Numbered from the stretch's first letter, positions 35,609 to 44,857 are shown. The stretch is DNA of 64,000 nucleotides from Streptomyces sp. HUAS CB01 (GCF_030406905.1 NZ_CP129137.1:2049001-2113000), one strand, 5' to 3'. Made by a program: numbers and translations. Notes: generated by a model not told the origin, from the sequence alone.

Positions 35609-35882
35609 GTCCCTGTGTCCTTGCCTGGGCCGGGCGAGACCCGGTACCGGTGCAACGACCGGAACGCGCACGGCACGTGGGCCGCACCGCTCCCCGGCCG
35701 GAGGGTGCGGCCCAACGCGGCACCGATCGCTGATCCGCCTTCCCCGGAAGGGGATCCGCATGTGATGACCGGCGCCCTCTCCAGCAGACCACCGTGCATG
35801 CAATTGGCATGCCCGCGTCGGTATCCGCGCACGTCTTTCGCCGTTTCCTCCTGGGCTGATCCCTTTTCTCGATCAGACAGGC

Positions 35883-36877
35883 ATGAGACGTGCGAAGAGT
35901 ACTGCCCGGACGGCGGCGCGCCGGACGCGCCGGTCCGGCGAAGACCATGGCGTCGGGCGTCGTCCTGGCGACCACGGTCGCGGTCCGCCGCGTGGGCGAT
36001 CGCCGACGGGGCGAAGCTGCCGCGCGGCCGGGGCCCGATGTACGCGCAGCAGTCCGTCCAGGTGGCGAAAGCGTCGTACGCGGCCACTCAGGCCGCCGCC
36101 AGGGCGGCGCTGACGGCGTCCAACGCGGCCAAGGCGACCGTCGCCGACAGCAGCGCGCTCTACGCCCTGAGCAAGACCCAGGCGCACGCCCCCAACACCG
36201 AGTTCCGCAAGGCCGCCGCGCTGGAGGCCGCCGCTCAGGCGAAGGCCGCCGCCACGGCCGCCGACGCCCAGGCGAGGGAAGCCGCCGCCAACGCCACCAA
36301 GGCGAAGGGCGCCCAGACGACCGCCGAGGCGGCGGAACGGGCCGCCAAGGCCGGCGCCGCCGAGGCGAAGCGGCAGCGTGGCATCGCCGAGGCGGAGAAG
36401 GCCAACACCGCCCGTGAGCACGCTCGTGCCACCGCTCAGCTGCAGAAGGCCGCCACGGCGGCGCAGCGCGCCCGGACGGAGCGCGACGCGGCCGGGTGCG
36501 CCCGCGGTTCCGCCGAGGTGGCGGGCGCCACCGCCGCCGAGAAGCGCGAGGCCGCCGAGGCAGCCGAGGCCCGGGCCGCGCTCGCTCGATCCAACGCCGA
36601 GACCGCCGAGCGGAACAAGGACGCGAAGGCCTCCCGCGCCGCGGCCCTGGAAGCCGCCGCCGCAGCGGCCGAGGGCACCAGCAGCGCCGGGGAGGCACGG
36701 CGGGCGGCGACCGCCGCCCGCGCCGCCGCCAACGAGGCCACGGGCGCCGCGAGCCGAGCCCGGACGGCCGCCAACGAGGCATCCACCGCCACGGTGAACG
36801 CCCGTGGCAACCTCCGTACCATCAGGGAGAACATTCGAGTCGCCATGGAAAGGTTCAAGGCCAATGGCGGATGCTGA
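35883..36877 (+). pseudogene. Ala-rich coiled-coil protein gene with frame-broken N-terminus
   Basis: From the ATG at 36038 to 36877 there is an uninterrupted Ala/Lys/Glu-rich helical protein (about 280 residues) with heptad-like repeats. A sensible export signal is present just upstream but spread over three frames. MRRAKSTARTAARRTRR starts at 35883 in one frame, KTMASGVVLATTVAV continues in the next, and AAWAIADGAKLPRGRG joins the coiled-coil frame. Two single-base shifts would restore one secreted or membrane-anchored protein. Either the gene is inactivated, the sequence has errors, or a later start makes a cytosolic protein. The stop overlaps the next gene. Confidence 0.55.
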
Positions 36878-37355
36878 GCCGTCCCCCGAGCTGCGGGACG
36901 CCCTGCGGCGACTGGAGGAGCACCTCGGGAGGTCCCTGCCCAACGCCTCCGAAGGGCACGCCCGTTGGGCGCTGTACCGGGCCGCGCTCACCTCCGACGG
37001 GGCCCGGCCGGCCCTGCTGGCCGCCGTCACCGCCGAATCGGACGACGCGCTCGCCTCGGGCGTCGTGGGCGAGGTCCTGGAACGGCTGCCCCGCGCCGAG
37101 CGGGACACATGGGTCCGGGTGCTCGCACCCGCGGTCCGCGCGTTCAGCGAGCGCCGGGCGCAGGAACTGGGGACGCTGGAGGACCTCCGGACCGGGGTGA
37201 TCGCCCCGGACCGCGTCCCCCGGCTGGTCGACGACTGGAGCGACTGGCTTCAGCTCCGGGCCGCGACCGAGGCCGACGCCACGGTCCGGCGCGCCCTGGC
37301 CGCCTCGGGCCGCACCAAGCGCATCCGCCGCACGGCCGCCCAGTCCCTCGGCTGA
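36864..37355 (+). CDS. Hypothetical helical protein coupled to the coiled-coil gene
   Basis: 163 residues starting MADAEPSPELRDALRRLEEH. The ATG at 36864 lies 14 bases inside the end of the coiled-coil gene, so translation is probably coupled. It is all-helical in appearance, and the C-terminus (ATVRRALAASGRTKRIRRTA) resembles one turn of a HEAT-like repeat. I do not recognise a family. A partner role for the Ala-rich protein is inference from the overlap. Confidence 0.65.
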   Translation: MADAEPSPELRDALRRLEEHLGRSLPNASEGHARWALYRAALTSDGARPALLAAVTAESDDALASGVVGEVLERLPRAERDTWVRVLAPAVRAFSERRAQELGTLEDLRTGVIAPDRVPRLVDDWSDWLQLRAATEADATVRRALAASGRTKRIRRTAAQSLG

Positions 37356-37363
37356 CCCCGGCC

Positions 37364-37406
37364 GCCGGTGGGCCGCGCCTCCCCCGTGGGGGTGCGGCCC
37401 ACCGGC
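37364..37406. terminator. Bidirectional hairpin terminator
   Basis: 13-bp perfect arms (37364-37376 and 37394-37406) enclose a second CCCCC/GGGGG stem. It lies 9 bp after the stop of the helical protein gene. Confidence 0.75.
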
Positions 37407-37589
37407 ATACGTGACCGTAAGAAGACCTGTTCCAGCGGGAACCCCCGTGGTGATCGCCGGTCGGGGAGTGCCCCGTCCTTCGTCAGGCGAGGCGTGGGGG
37501 TCCCTGCTCGTGGATCCGCGCCGCTGGAGGCGTCCCCTCCGGCGGTCCGCGCGTGCGGTGGGCGCGATGGCCGGGCGGACGGCCCGATG

Positions 37590-38501
37590 TCAGCCGCCGT
37601 CCCCCTCGGGCCGCGCCTCCCCCAGCCGTTGCTCCGCCTGCGCCAGGATCTCCGTGATCCGCAGGCCCAGACGTACGTCGCAGGCGTGCGGATCCCCCGT
37701 ACGGGCCGACTCCAGCAGGGCGTCGACCGCCGCGCGGAACGAGCCGACCGCGTCGCTCCACGCGGGCATGGTGACGCGTCCCCGCGCCCCGTACAGGTCG
37801 ATGCTCGCTCCCGCCGCCTCGGGAGGTGCGCTCAGGCCCACGGTGGCGGTGCTCGACGCCCCGGACGCGTGCCGGAACGCGAGATGGACCGTGTCGGCCG
37901 GACCGCGCAGCGCCGTCAGCTCCGTCACATCGCCGAGCACCGGCAGCAGCACGGACAGCACATGGGGGCCGACGTCCCACAGCCCGCCCTTGTCACGCCG
38001 CCAGGGCGAGACGGCGTACGCGCTCGCCGAGCCGTGGCCGAAGAGCGAGCCGAGCCAGTGCGCGCGGCCCGTCAACCAGCCGTCCGCTGTGGTCTGTTCG
38101 GCGATCCACGGGGCCGTGTCCGCCGCGAACCGCAGGGTGCAGAACACGACGGACGCGACACCCGACGCCTCCGCGGCCGCCACGACCTCACGGGCCCCGG
38201 GCACCGTCGTCGCCACCGGCTTGTCCAGGAGCAGATGCCGTCCGGCGGCCGCCGCGCGGGCCGCCAGCGGGGCCTGGACGTCGGGCGGCAGGGCGAACGC
38301 GACGGCGTCGCTCGCCTCGATGAGGGCGTCCACGTCGTCGTACGCCCTGACGCCGTGCGCCGACGCGATCGCGGCGGCGGCCTCGGGGCGCCGCCCCCAC
38401 ACGCCGCTGAGCACGGCCCCCGGGTGCGTGGCGAGAGCCGGTGCCTGGGTGCGCTCCGCCCAGGGGCCCGTTCCGATCAGTCCGATGCGCGGCTTCGTCA
38501 T
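37590..38501 (-). CDS. Gfo/Idh/MocA-family oxidoreductase
   Basis: 303 residues. The N-terminal NAD(P) Rossmann domain starts RIGLIGTGPWAERTQAPAL. The family EKP motif is DKP in LLLDKPVATT (about 91-100). The C-terminal alpha/beta domain has the helix HVLSVLLPVLGDV, including the expected His. Family members oxidise or reduce sugars and inositols; the substrate here is unknown. The ATG at 38501 (MTKPRIGLIG) is clear. The gene is isolated between two terminator or promoter regions. Confidence 0.87.
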   Translation of the reverse strand: MTKPRIGLIGTGPWAERTQAPALATHPGAVLSGVWGRRPEAAAAIASAHGVRAYDDVDALIEASDAVAFALPPDVQAPLAARAAAAGRHLLLDKPVATTVPGAREVVAAAEASGVASVVFCTLRFAADTAPWIAEQTTADGWLTGRAHWLGSLFGHGSASAYAVSPWRRDKGGLWDVGPHVLSVLLPVLGDVTELTALRGPADTVHLAFRHASGASSTATVGLSAPPEAAGASIDLYGARGRVTMPAWSDAVGSFRAAVDALLESARTGDPHACDVRLGLRITEILAQAEQRLGEARPEGDGG

Positions 38502-39004
38502 GCGGCCAGTCTGCACCGCGGGTGGCACCACCGGCGGTGCGGCCGCGGGGCAGCCGGGCTCGGACGACCCCGCCGCCGCGCCGCGCGGACGACCCGGGCG
38601 GCCCGGCTCGGACGAGCCCGGGGACGGACCTGCTCGGACGACGGATACGGTCCCGCTCCGCTGCGGACGACGCGCCCCCTTCCGCCCCGGCCGCCCGGCG
38701 CGTCGGACGTCCCGTGGGCCCACTGGGCGTATACGACGCGTGCGGCACCGCGGCGGGGTGGGCCGCGCAGCTCTTCTCGTGCGTCCCGCGCCGTGCCGTA
38801 CCCACCCGGCGCCCCGCTCCCGTGCTCGCGGCTGCCCCCGCGTCGGGCCGTGCGGCAGCGGAGCGGCGGAATCGGGACACGCGGCGGCCCCGGGACCGCC
38901 TCGGTTCGCCGAGTAACACGGGGTTCACAATCGAGCAATGGACGGGAAATCCGGGGTTGCGAAGCTGCGCCCATACCCGCTGCACCCGCAAAGGATGAGG
39001 GCCC
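38502..39004 (+). other. Intergenic region upstream of glnII
   Basis: 503 bp with no convincing gene. The distal 90 bp carry the GlnR-type site and the ribosome binding site AAAGGATGAGGG before the glnII GTG. Confidence 0.5.
38913..38950 (+). promoter_or_regulatory. GlnR-type binding site before glnII
   Basis: GTAAC-n6-TTCAC-n6-GCAAT-n6-GAAAT at 38913, 38924, 38935 and 38946. The spacing is exactly as at glnA. The two outer half-sites fit the GlnR consensus well and the two inner ones are degenerate. Confidence 0.75.
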
Positions 39005-40036
39005 GTGACCATCAAGGCTGAGTACATCTGGATCGACGGCACCGAGCCGACCGCGAAGCTCCGCTCGAAGACGAAGATTCTGACGGGTTCCGCCGCAGAC
39101 GTCTCCGAGCTCCCCATCTGGGGCTTCGACGGGTCCAGCACCAACCAGGCCGAGGGTCACGCGTCCGACTGCGTGCTGAAGCCGGTCTTCGTGTGTCCCG
39201 ACCCGATCCGGGGCGGCGACAACGTGCTGGTGCTGTGCGAGGTCCTCAACACCGACATGACCCCGCACCCGTCCAACACGCGGGCCCAGCTGGTCGAGGT
39301 GGCGGAGAAGTTCGCCGCCCAGGAGCCGATCTTCGGCATCGAGCAGGAGTACACCTTCTTCGACGGCGAGCGGCCGCTCGGCTTCCCCGTCGGCGGCTTC
39401 CCGGCCCCGCAGGGCGGCTACTACTGCGGTGTCGGCTCCGACGAGATCCACGGCCGTGACGTCGTCGAGGCGCACCTGGAGAACTGTCTGCAGGCGGGGC
39501 TCGGCATCTCCGGCATCAACGCCGAGGTCATGCCCGGCCAGTGGGAGTTCCAGGTCGGCCCGCTCGCGCCGCTGGAGGTCGCGGACCAGCTGTGGATCGC
39601 CCGCTGGCTGCTGTACCGCACCGCCGAGGACTTCGACGTCTCCGCGACGCTCGACCCGAAGCCGGTGAAGGGCGACTGGAACGGCGCGGGCGCGCACACC
39701 AACTTCTCCACGAAGGCGATGCGCGAGGGCTACGACGCCATCATCACCGCGTGCGAGTCGCTGGGCGAGGGTTCCAAGCCGCTGGACCACGTCAAGAACT
39801 ACGGCGCCGGCATCGACGACCGCCTGACCGGTCTGCACGAGACGGCCCCCTGGAACGAGTACAGCTACGGCGTCTCCGACCGCGGTGCCTCGGTGCGCAT
39901 CCCGTGGCAGGTCGAGAAGGACGGCAAGGGCTACATCGAGGACCGCCGTCCGAACGCGAACGTCGACCCGTACGTGGTGACCCGCCTGCTGGTGGACACG
40001 TGCTGCTCCGCACTGGAGAAGGCCGGCCAGGTCTGA
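39005..40036 (+). CDS. glnII: Glutamine synthetase type II (eukaryote-like)
   Basis: 343 residues, the length of the GSII enzymes found in streptomycetes, rhizobia and eukaryotes. Motifs: PIWGFDGSSTNQAEG in the N-terminal domain, EQEYTFFDG at the ATP/metal site, GINAEVMPGQWEFQVGP, and the substrate loop NGAGAHTNFST. There is no adenylylation tyrosine loop, so control is transcriptional, through the GlnR site 55-90 bp upstream. The GTG at 39005 follows GGATGAGG. Confidence 0.97.
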   Translation: MTIKAEYIWIDGTEPTAKLRSKTKILTGSAADVSELPIWGFDGSSTNQAEGHASDCVLKPVFVCPDPIRGGDNVLVLCEVLNTDMTPHPSNTRAQLVEVAEKFAAQEPIFGIEQEYTFFDGERPLGFPVGGFPAPQGGYYCGVGSDEIHGRDVVEAHLENCLQAGLGISGINAEVMPGQWEFQVGPLAPLEVADQLWIARWLLYRTAEDFDVSATLDPKPVKGDWNGAGAHTNFSTKAMREGYDAIITACESLGEGSKPLDHVKNYGAGIDDRLTGLHETAPWNEYSYGVSDRGASVRIPWQVEKDGKGYIEDRRPNANVDPYVVTRLLVDTCCSALEKAGQV

Positions 40037-40053
40037 TCCCGCAGCCGCTTCGG

Positions 40054-40089
40054 AAGGGGTGCCCGCCGGTCAACCGGCGGGCGCCCCTT
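40054..40089 (+). terminator. Strong hairpin terminator after glnII
   Basis: 16-bp arms (40054-40069 and 40074-40089) with one G-T pair and a TCAA loop. Confidence 0.8.
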
Positions 40090-40273
40090 CCGCGTTGCCG
40101 CGTCCCTTCCCCGTGCCGGTGGTCGCCCTTCCGCGACGCCGGCCGGACGGCCCTCCGCGGCACCGGCAGCACTCGGCGGCGTGGCGGCGGCACCGGCCGA
40201 AAGGCGGCGGGGGTGGTGTCCGTCTCGTGAGAGGGGTCTGCTGCCGTGCCCTGTCGTCTGCTTGAATAGGGGA

Positions 40274-40393
40274 ATGGCCAGCCTTCGGAGCAATGTGACG
40301 GGTCGCAGCGACCTCGAGCCGTTCTGGCCTTCCCGCCAGCACCACGACTTCGACCGTGTGTGTTGCCGCGCGAGGAACGCGTCGGCCCTCTAA
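40274..40393 (+). CDS. 39-residue ORF with Cys-Cys, possible leader peptide
   Basis: The ORF MASLRSNVTGRSDLEPFWPS to RNASAL has unusually balanced composition for this genome, including His-His, Trp and two adjacent Cys (VCCRAR). AGGGGA lies directly before the ATG. From memory a near-identical small ORF follows glnII in other streptomycetes. The Cys-Cys near the end resembles actinobacterial short cysteine-rich upstream ORFs that sense cysteine supply. A downstream winged-helix gene begins 176 bp later. Either a small protein or a leader peptide is possible. Confidence 0.55.
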   Translation: MASLRSNVTGRSDLEPFWPSRQHHDFDRVCCRARNASAL

Positions 40394-40569
40394 AGCCCTT
40401 CCGGAAGTCCGGGTCCCTGTCCGGAGCCCGGCCGGTCCCCGGTGATCCGCCGGGTGGACCGGACTCTTCCGGGGCCTTCGGCCGACGCGCACGACGTACG
40501 CACGTCCGTCCGTTCCGCCGCCGGGCCGTACCGGCTCGGCGACTCCTCGCGTGAAAGAGCTGACCTCTC

Positions 40570-41193
40570 ATGGCGAACTCCCGTTCCCACTCCGCCGCGA
40601 CCGTCCCCGGTCCCGCCGCCACCGTGCAGAACCGTCACCGGCTCCGGGCCGTCGACCCGGACGAGGTGGTGCACGTGGCGGACTTCCTCCCGCCGGGTGC
40701 CACCTGGCTGCCGGCACCCCAGCACACCGTCCCCGCGCTCCCGGGCCGGCCCCCGATGGTCGGCTACCTCGTGCTCGTGCCCGCCGACCAGCAGCCGCCG
40801 CTCCTGGCGTCCGCCGCGCCGGTCGCGGCCCCCGCGCCGGGGCCGGTTCCCGCCTCCTCCGTCACGGAGCAGTGGGCGGACCGGAACCGACCGGACGCGG
40901 ACGACGGTCCGGCGGGCCCCGTCCGTGTCGACACCGCACGGCGCTCGGCGGCCGTCGGCGGACGGGAGCTGGACCTCACGTACCTGGAGTTCGAGTTGCT
41001 GGCGCATCTGGTCGCGCACCCGCACCGGGTGCACACCCGCGACCAGTTGGTGACCACGGTGTGGGGCTACGGCCACGTGGGCGACGGCCGCACCGTCGAC
41101 GTCCATGTGGCGCGGCTGCGCCGCAAGCTGGGCGCCGAGCACCGCCACACGATCCGGACCGTGCGGCGGGTCGGCTACACGTACGCGCCCTGA
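40570..41193 (+). CDS. Winged-helix DNA-binding protein (OmpR/PhoB C-terminal type)
   Basis: 207 residues. The first 130 residues are Pro/Ala-rich without a recognisable receiver domain. The C-terminal 80 residues form a complete PhoB-type winged helix (LDLTYLEFELLAHLVAHP, then DGRTVDVHVARLRRKLG, then VGYTYAP). So this is a response-regulator-like output domain with no phosphoacceptor. The ATG at 40570 is used. The target is unknown. It may be co-transcribed with the 39-residue ORF upstream. Confidence 0.82.
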   Translation: MANSRSHSAATVPGPAATVQNRHRLRAVDPDEVVHVADFLPPGATWLPAPQHTVPALPGRPPMVGYLVLVPADQQPPLLASAAPVAAPAPGPVPASSVTEQWADRNRPDADDGPAGPVRVDTARRSAAVGGRELDLTYLEFELLAHLVAHPHRVHTRDQLVTTVWGYGHVGDGRTVDVHVARLRRKLGAEHRHTIRTVRRVGYTYAP

Positions 41194-41262
41194 CGGGGGC
41201 GCGGGGCCCGGACCGGCCCGGGGACGCGGAAGCGCCGCGCTCCCCGGACCGGCGTCGCCTCG

Positions 41263-42738
41263 TCAGGCGGCCGTGGACCGGCTCCGGGCCCGGGCCACCA
41301 GGCCCAGGGCGATGTCGACGGCGAGGAAGACCAGCAGGCTGACGCCGAGCATCGGCACGAACCAGCCCACCAGGACGGTCACCGCCGCGAGCGGCGTCAT
41401 CGCGGTCACCGGGACCCTGCGCCAGGCCCCCCGCGGCACGGGGCGCCCGAAACGGAGGGACCGGCCGGAGGACGCTCCGGCGTCGTCCCCGGCGGAGGAC
41501 TGCCGGTCCCTGGTCGGGCGGCGCTGCCACCACATGCGGTAGCCCCAGACGATCAGCATGATCAGCGCGACCATGAGGGCCGCCAGGACGAGCTGGTTGG
41601 CCAGGCCGAACAGCACGCCCATGTGGGCGTCGATGCCGAACCGGGTCAGCTTGGCGAGCAACGGGTAGTCGGCGAACCGGAGCTCGTCCACGATCCGCGC
41701 GTCGGCGGGGTCGATCGCCACGGAGTCCAGATGGACCGGGAAGAGCGTGTCGGTCTCCTTGACGACGTAACCGCTGCCCTCGGCGGGGAGGATCACCGAG
41801 ATCCGGCCCTCGACACCGACGCCCGCGGCGGCGGCGACCGCGTTGTCGATGCCGATGTCCGCGCCCTGGTGGGCACCGCCGTGGCCGCCGTCGCCGTGGC
41901 CCTCGTGCCCGCCGCCGCCCGCGGCCGCGCCGTCGAGGGTCGCGGAGACCACCGGGGTCGCGCCACCGAGCTGGTCCTGCACCGCGCCGATGTTCTCACC
42001 CGCGTACTTGGACCAGGTCAGACCCGTGGCGGAGAGCAGCACCAGACCGGCCACCGCCCACAGACCGACGGAGCCGTGCCAGGAAAGGGTGCGGCGGCGC
42101 CCCTTGGCTCCGCGTTCGGGCACGAGCAGGGCACGCTTCGACGCCCGCTTGCGGCCGATCCACAGCAGCAGCCCGCCGAGGGCGACCACCCACAGCCAGC
42201 TGGCCGCGAGTTCGCTGTAGTTGCGGCCGAGGTCGCCGAGGTGCAGATCACGGTGCAGCTCGTCGATCCAGGTGCGCAGCGGGAGGGCGCCCGAGCTGCC
42301 GTAGCTGGGCAGTTCACCGCGTATCTCGGCGGTGTACGGGTCGACGAAGACGGCGAGCGACGTGCCCTCCTCGACCTCGGGGCTGGTCATCAGTACGCGG
42401 GTGGTCGCCCCGTCCTCGGCGGAGGGCCAGACCGCGGTGACGGTGCCTTCCGGGTGTGCCTTGCGGGCGGCGGCGACCTGGGAGTCGAGGGGGACCTTCC
42501 GTTCGCCGACGTCGGTCGTCAGCTCGTGGCTGTAGACGAGCTTCTCGGCCGGGAAGGAGAGGGCGTAGAGCAGTCCGCTGCCGGCGGCGACCAGCAGCAG
42601 CGGGGCGATGAGGATGCCCGCGTAGAAGTGGAGGCGCAGGACGAGGGGACGCAGGGCGCTCCAGGTGGAGCGGGTCTCCGTCGTGGCGGGCGCCTCGGGC
42701 GTGTCGGTACTGCCCCGTACGGGGTCGTCAATGGCCAT
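41263..42738 (-). CDS. PepSY-associated membrane protein with His-rich loop
   Basis: About 490 residues. Four or more membrane segments are visible, beginning LRLHFYAGILIAPLLLVA and including WLWVVALGGLLLWIG and LGVLFGLANQLVLAALM; conserved His residues lie at helix ends (LHFYAG, HRDLHLG, WHGSVGLW, DAHMGV). This is the PepSY_TM layout linked to iron or heme reduction and uptake. An extracytoplasmic loop is very His/Gly-rich (GGHEGHGDGGHGGAHQ), suggesting metal binding. The start is the ATG at 42738, because AGGA is at good distance; an ATG at 42765 is the alternative. It is downstream of the membrane gene at 43506 and probably in its operon. Confidence 0.82.
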   Translation of the reverse strand: MAIDDPVRGSTDTPEAPATTETRSTWSALRPLVLRLHFYAGILIAPLLLVAAGSGLLYALSFPAEKLVYSHELTTDVGERKVPLDSQVAAARKAHPEGTVTAVWPSAEDGATTRVLMTSPEVEEGTSLAVFVDPYTAEIRGELPSYGSSGALPLRTWIDELHRDLHLGDLGRNYSELAASWLWVVALGGLLLWIGRKRASKRALLVPERGAKGRRRTLSWHGSVGLWAVAGLVLLSATGLTWSKYAGENIGAVQDQLGGATPVVSATLDGAAAGGGGHEGHGDGGHGGAHQGADIGIDNAVAAAAGVGVEGRISVILPAEGSGYVVKETDTLFPVHLDSVAIDPADARIVDELRFADYPLLAKLTRFGIDAHMGVLFGLANQLVLAALMVALIMLIVWGYRMWWQRRPTRDRQSSAGDDAGASSGRSLRFGRPVPRGAWRRVPVTAMTPLAAVTVLVGWFVPMLGVSLLVFLAVDIALGLVARARSRSTAA

Positions 42739-42786
42739 GGTGGTCCTAGGAGTCGGCGTCGACATGGGGATTGCGGCCCCCGGGTG

Positions 42787-43506
42787 TCAGACGAGTGCTC
42801 CAGGGACCGTGGCGCGGGTGGTCGGGCCGCCGGGCGGGCCGCGCCGGGAGAGGCTGTGCGTGAGGACGACGCCGTGGAGACGGCGGGTGCGGTGGCCGGG
42901 CCGCGCGGGCCTGGGCGGTTCGGGGACGCGTACGACGGCGAGAAGCAGCCGCAGCGGCGCGAACGGGGCGGCGCAGACCGTGCCGACGGTCCGCGCCAGC
43001 CGGAAGAAGGCCGCCTCGCCGCGGGCGAGCCACAGGGCGCACACGGCGGCGGCGAGGACGTGCGCGGCGAGCATGCCGACGGGTCCGGTGGTGAGCTGCG
43101 TCAGCTGGGCGGCGACGTCGGCGAGGGGGTCGGCGGGCGTCCCGGCGGGGTGCGCGGACGCCGCGCTGGCCCCGTCGGCGGAGACCGCCGCCGCGGTCGT
43201 CCCGCTGCCCGCGCCCATGTGGTGGTGCGTCGGGGGGCCGCCCGTGCGGTGGGGTTCGGAGCGGGCGAAGAGGAGATGGAGGGCGCCCTGCACACCGAGC
43301 AGGGCCGCCCCGATGGGGAGGGCGCGTCGGCGCCGGGTGCCCGCGAGCCAGCCGCCGGCCGCGGTGAGCGCGAGCGCGCCCAGCACGGCGGCGGGCGGAA
43401 GATCATGCCCGGACGTGAACGAATGCCCCACCGCGGCCAAAGTCACGCACACTGCCGCGAATAGTGCGGCTCGGAGGGCGCGCATCGGCGACCGGGCATC
43501 CGTCAT
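42787..43506 (-). CDS. Integral membrane protein with HHH motif
   Basis: 239 residues starting MTDARSPMRALRAALFAAV at 43506. Four or five hydrophobic segments are visible: two or three in the first 90 residues and another around MLAAHVLAAAVCALWLA. A periplasmic-type loop contains THHHMGAGSG. The C-terminus is Arg/Pro-rich. It lies less than 50 bp upstream of the PepSY gene on the same strand, so the two probably form one metal-related membrane unit. No enzyme family is recognised. Confidence 0.7.
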   Translation of the reverse strand: MTDARSPMRALRAALFAAVCVTLAAVGHSFTSGHDLPPAAVLGALALTAAGGWLAGTRRRRALPIGAALLGVQGALHLLFARSEPHRTGGPPTHHHMGAGSGTTAAAVSADGASAASAHPAGTPADPLADVAAQLTQLTTGPVGMLAAHVLAAAVCALWLARGEAAFFRLARTVGTVCAAPFAPLRLLLAVVRVPEPPRPARPGHRTRRLHGVVLTHSLSRRGPPGGPTTRATVPGALV

Positions 43507-43620
43507 GGCTCGCACATGGTGCCATCCCGTGGCGCCTCTCCGGCAGACGGGGGCGCGGCCGGATTCTCCCCGCAGCGGAATTCCGCACGTCGGAGCGGGT
43601 GGGCGGGCACGCTGGGCACC

Positions 43621-44613
43621 ATGAGGCTTCTGGTGCTGGGTGGTACGGAGTTCGTGGGGCGGGCCGTGGTGGAGGCGGCGCTCGACCGCGCGTGGGAGGT
43701 GACGGTGTTCCACCGCGGCCGGCACCCGGCCCCGACGGGCGTGCGGGTGCTGCACGGCGACCGGCTCGCGCCGGACGGGCTCGGCGCGCTCGCGGAGGGC
43801 GAGTGGGACGTCGTCGTCGACACCTGGTCGGCGGCCCCGTCCGCGGTCCTCGCCCCGGCGCGACTGCTCGCGGACCGGGCCGGGCACTTCGTCTACGTGT
43901 CCAGCCGCTCGGTCTACGCGTGGCCGCCGGCCGCGGGGCTCGGCGAGGACGGGCCGCTGGTGGCGGGCGCCGCGGCGGACGCGGGGGCGACCGACTACGC
44001 CCGCGACAAACGGGGCGGCGAACTGGCCGCCACGGGGGCCTTCGGCGCGGACCGGTCGCTGCTGGTGCGCGCGGGCCTGATCCTCGGGCCGTGGGAGAAC
44101 GTGGGCCGGCTGCCGTGGTGGCTGAACCGGGTGGCGCGCGGTGGTCCGGTGCCCGCGCCCGGACCGCGCGACCTGCCGGTGCAGTTCATCGACGTACGCG
44201 ATCTCGCGCGGTGGACCCTCGACGCGGCGGAGAAGCGGCTCACCGGCCCCTTCGACGTGGTGTCGCCGACCGGCCACGCCACGATGGGCGGGCTGCTGGA
44301 GGCCTGCGTCCGGACGACCGGTTCCGGTGCGGAGCTGCGCTGGCTCGACGCGGGGACGATCGCCGCGGCCGGGGTTGAGCCCTGGACGGATCTGCCGGTG
44401 TGGCTGCCGCGAGGAGAGGCGTACGACGCGATGCACGGCGCCGACGTCTCCAGGGCCCTGGCGGCCGGGCTGCACTGCCGGCCGGCCGAGGAGACGGTCG
44501 CCGACACCTGGGCCTGGCTCCGTGAGCGGGGCGGAAGCGCCCCCCAGCGCCCGGACCGCGCACCGGTCGGCCTGTCCCCGGACCAGGAGTCGGCGCTGCT
44601 CGGCGGCTCCTGA
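43621..44613 (+). CDS. NAD-dependent epimerase/dehydratase-like protein
   Basis: 330 residues. It starts [19 protein letters not shown], an extended-SDR nucleotide-binding motif of the GGTxFxG type. [10 protein letters not shown] and the catalytic [10 protein letters not shown] (Tyr-x-x-x-Lys) follow. The substrate-binding C-terminal part is intact. The family acts on nucleotide sugars or similar; the substrate is unknown. The ATG at 43621 is 115 bp from the divergent membrane gene. A double terminator follows. Confidence 0.87.
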   Translation: MRLLVLGGTEFVGRAVVEAALDRAWEVTVFHRGRHPAPTGVRVLHGDRLAPDGLGALAEGEWDVVVDTWSAAPSAVLAPARLLADRAGHFVYVSSRSVYAWPPAAGLGEDGPLVAGAAADAGATDYARDKRGGELAATGAFGADRSLLVRAGLILGPWENVGRLPWWLNRVARGGPVPAPGPRDLPVQFIDVRDLARWTLDAAEKRLTGPFDVVSPTGHATMGGLLEACVRTTGSGAELRWLDAGTIAAAGVEPWTDLPVWLPRGEAYDAMHGADVSRALAAGLHCRPAEETVADTWAWLRERGGSAPQRPDRAPVGLSPDQESALLGGS

Positions 44614-44630
44614 GCAGCCGGGGCGGCGCG

Positions 44631-44671
44631 CCGCAGCCCCCGCGCGCCGAGGCGTCGCGCGGGGGCTGCGG
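44631..44671 (+). terminator. Hairpin terminator after the epimerase gene
   Basis: Perfect 16-bp arms (44631-44646 and 44656-44671) with a 9-nt loop. Confidence 0.8.
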
Positions 44672-44686
44672 GGCCTTCCGCGGACG

Positions 44687-44735
44687 ACGGGCGTGCCCGC
44701 GAGGTTTCGGCAACCGCCTTCGTGGGCACGCCCGT
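44687..44735. terminator. Second, looser hairpin
   Basis: ACGGGCGTGCCC (44687-44698) pairs with GGGCACGCCCGT (44724-44735), with a partly paired 25-nt interior. It lies just before the AT-richer promoter region of the DUF1996 gene (about 44750-44790). Confidence 0.6.
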
Positions 44736-44857
44736 TGGCACCCGGTGAGATCCGTTTTGCGAATGGAGTTTTCTACGAAATCCGGTCCCGCCTGAACGTG
44801 GCGCCGCGCGACTCCGTATGGAACGGCGCGCTGCTCCCACCCCGGGATTGGAGTTCC

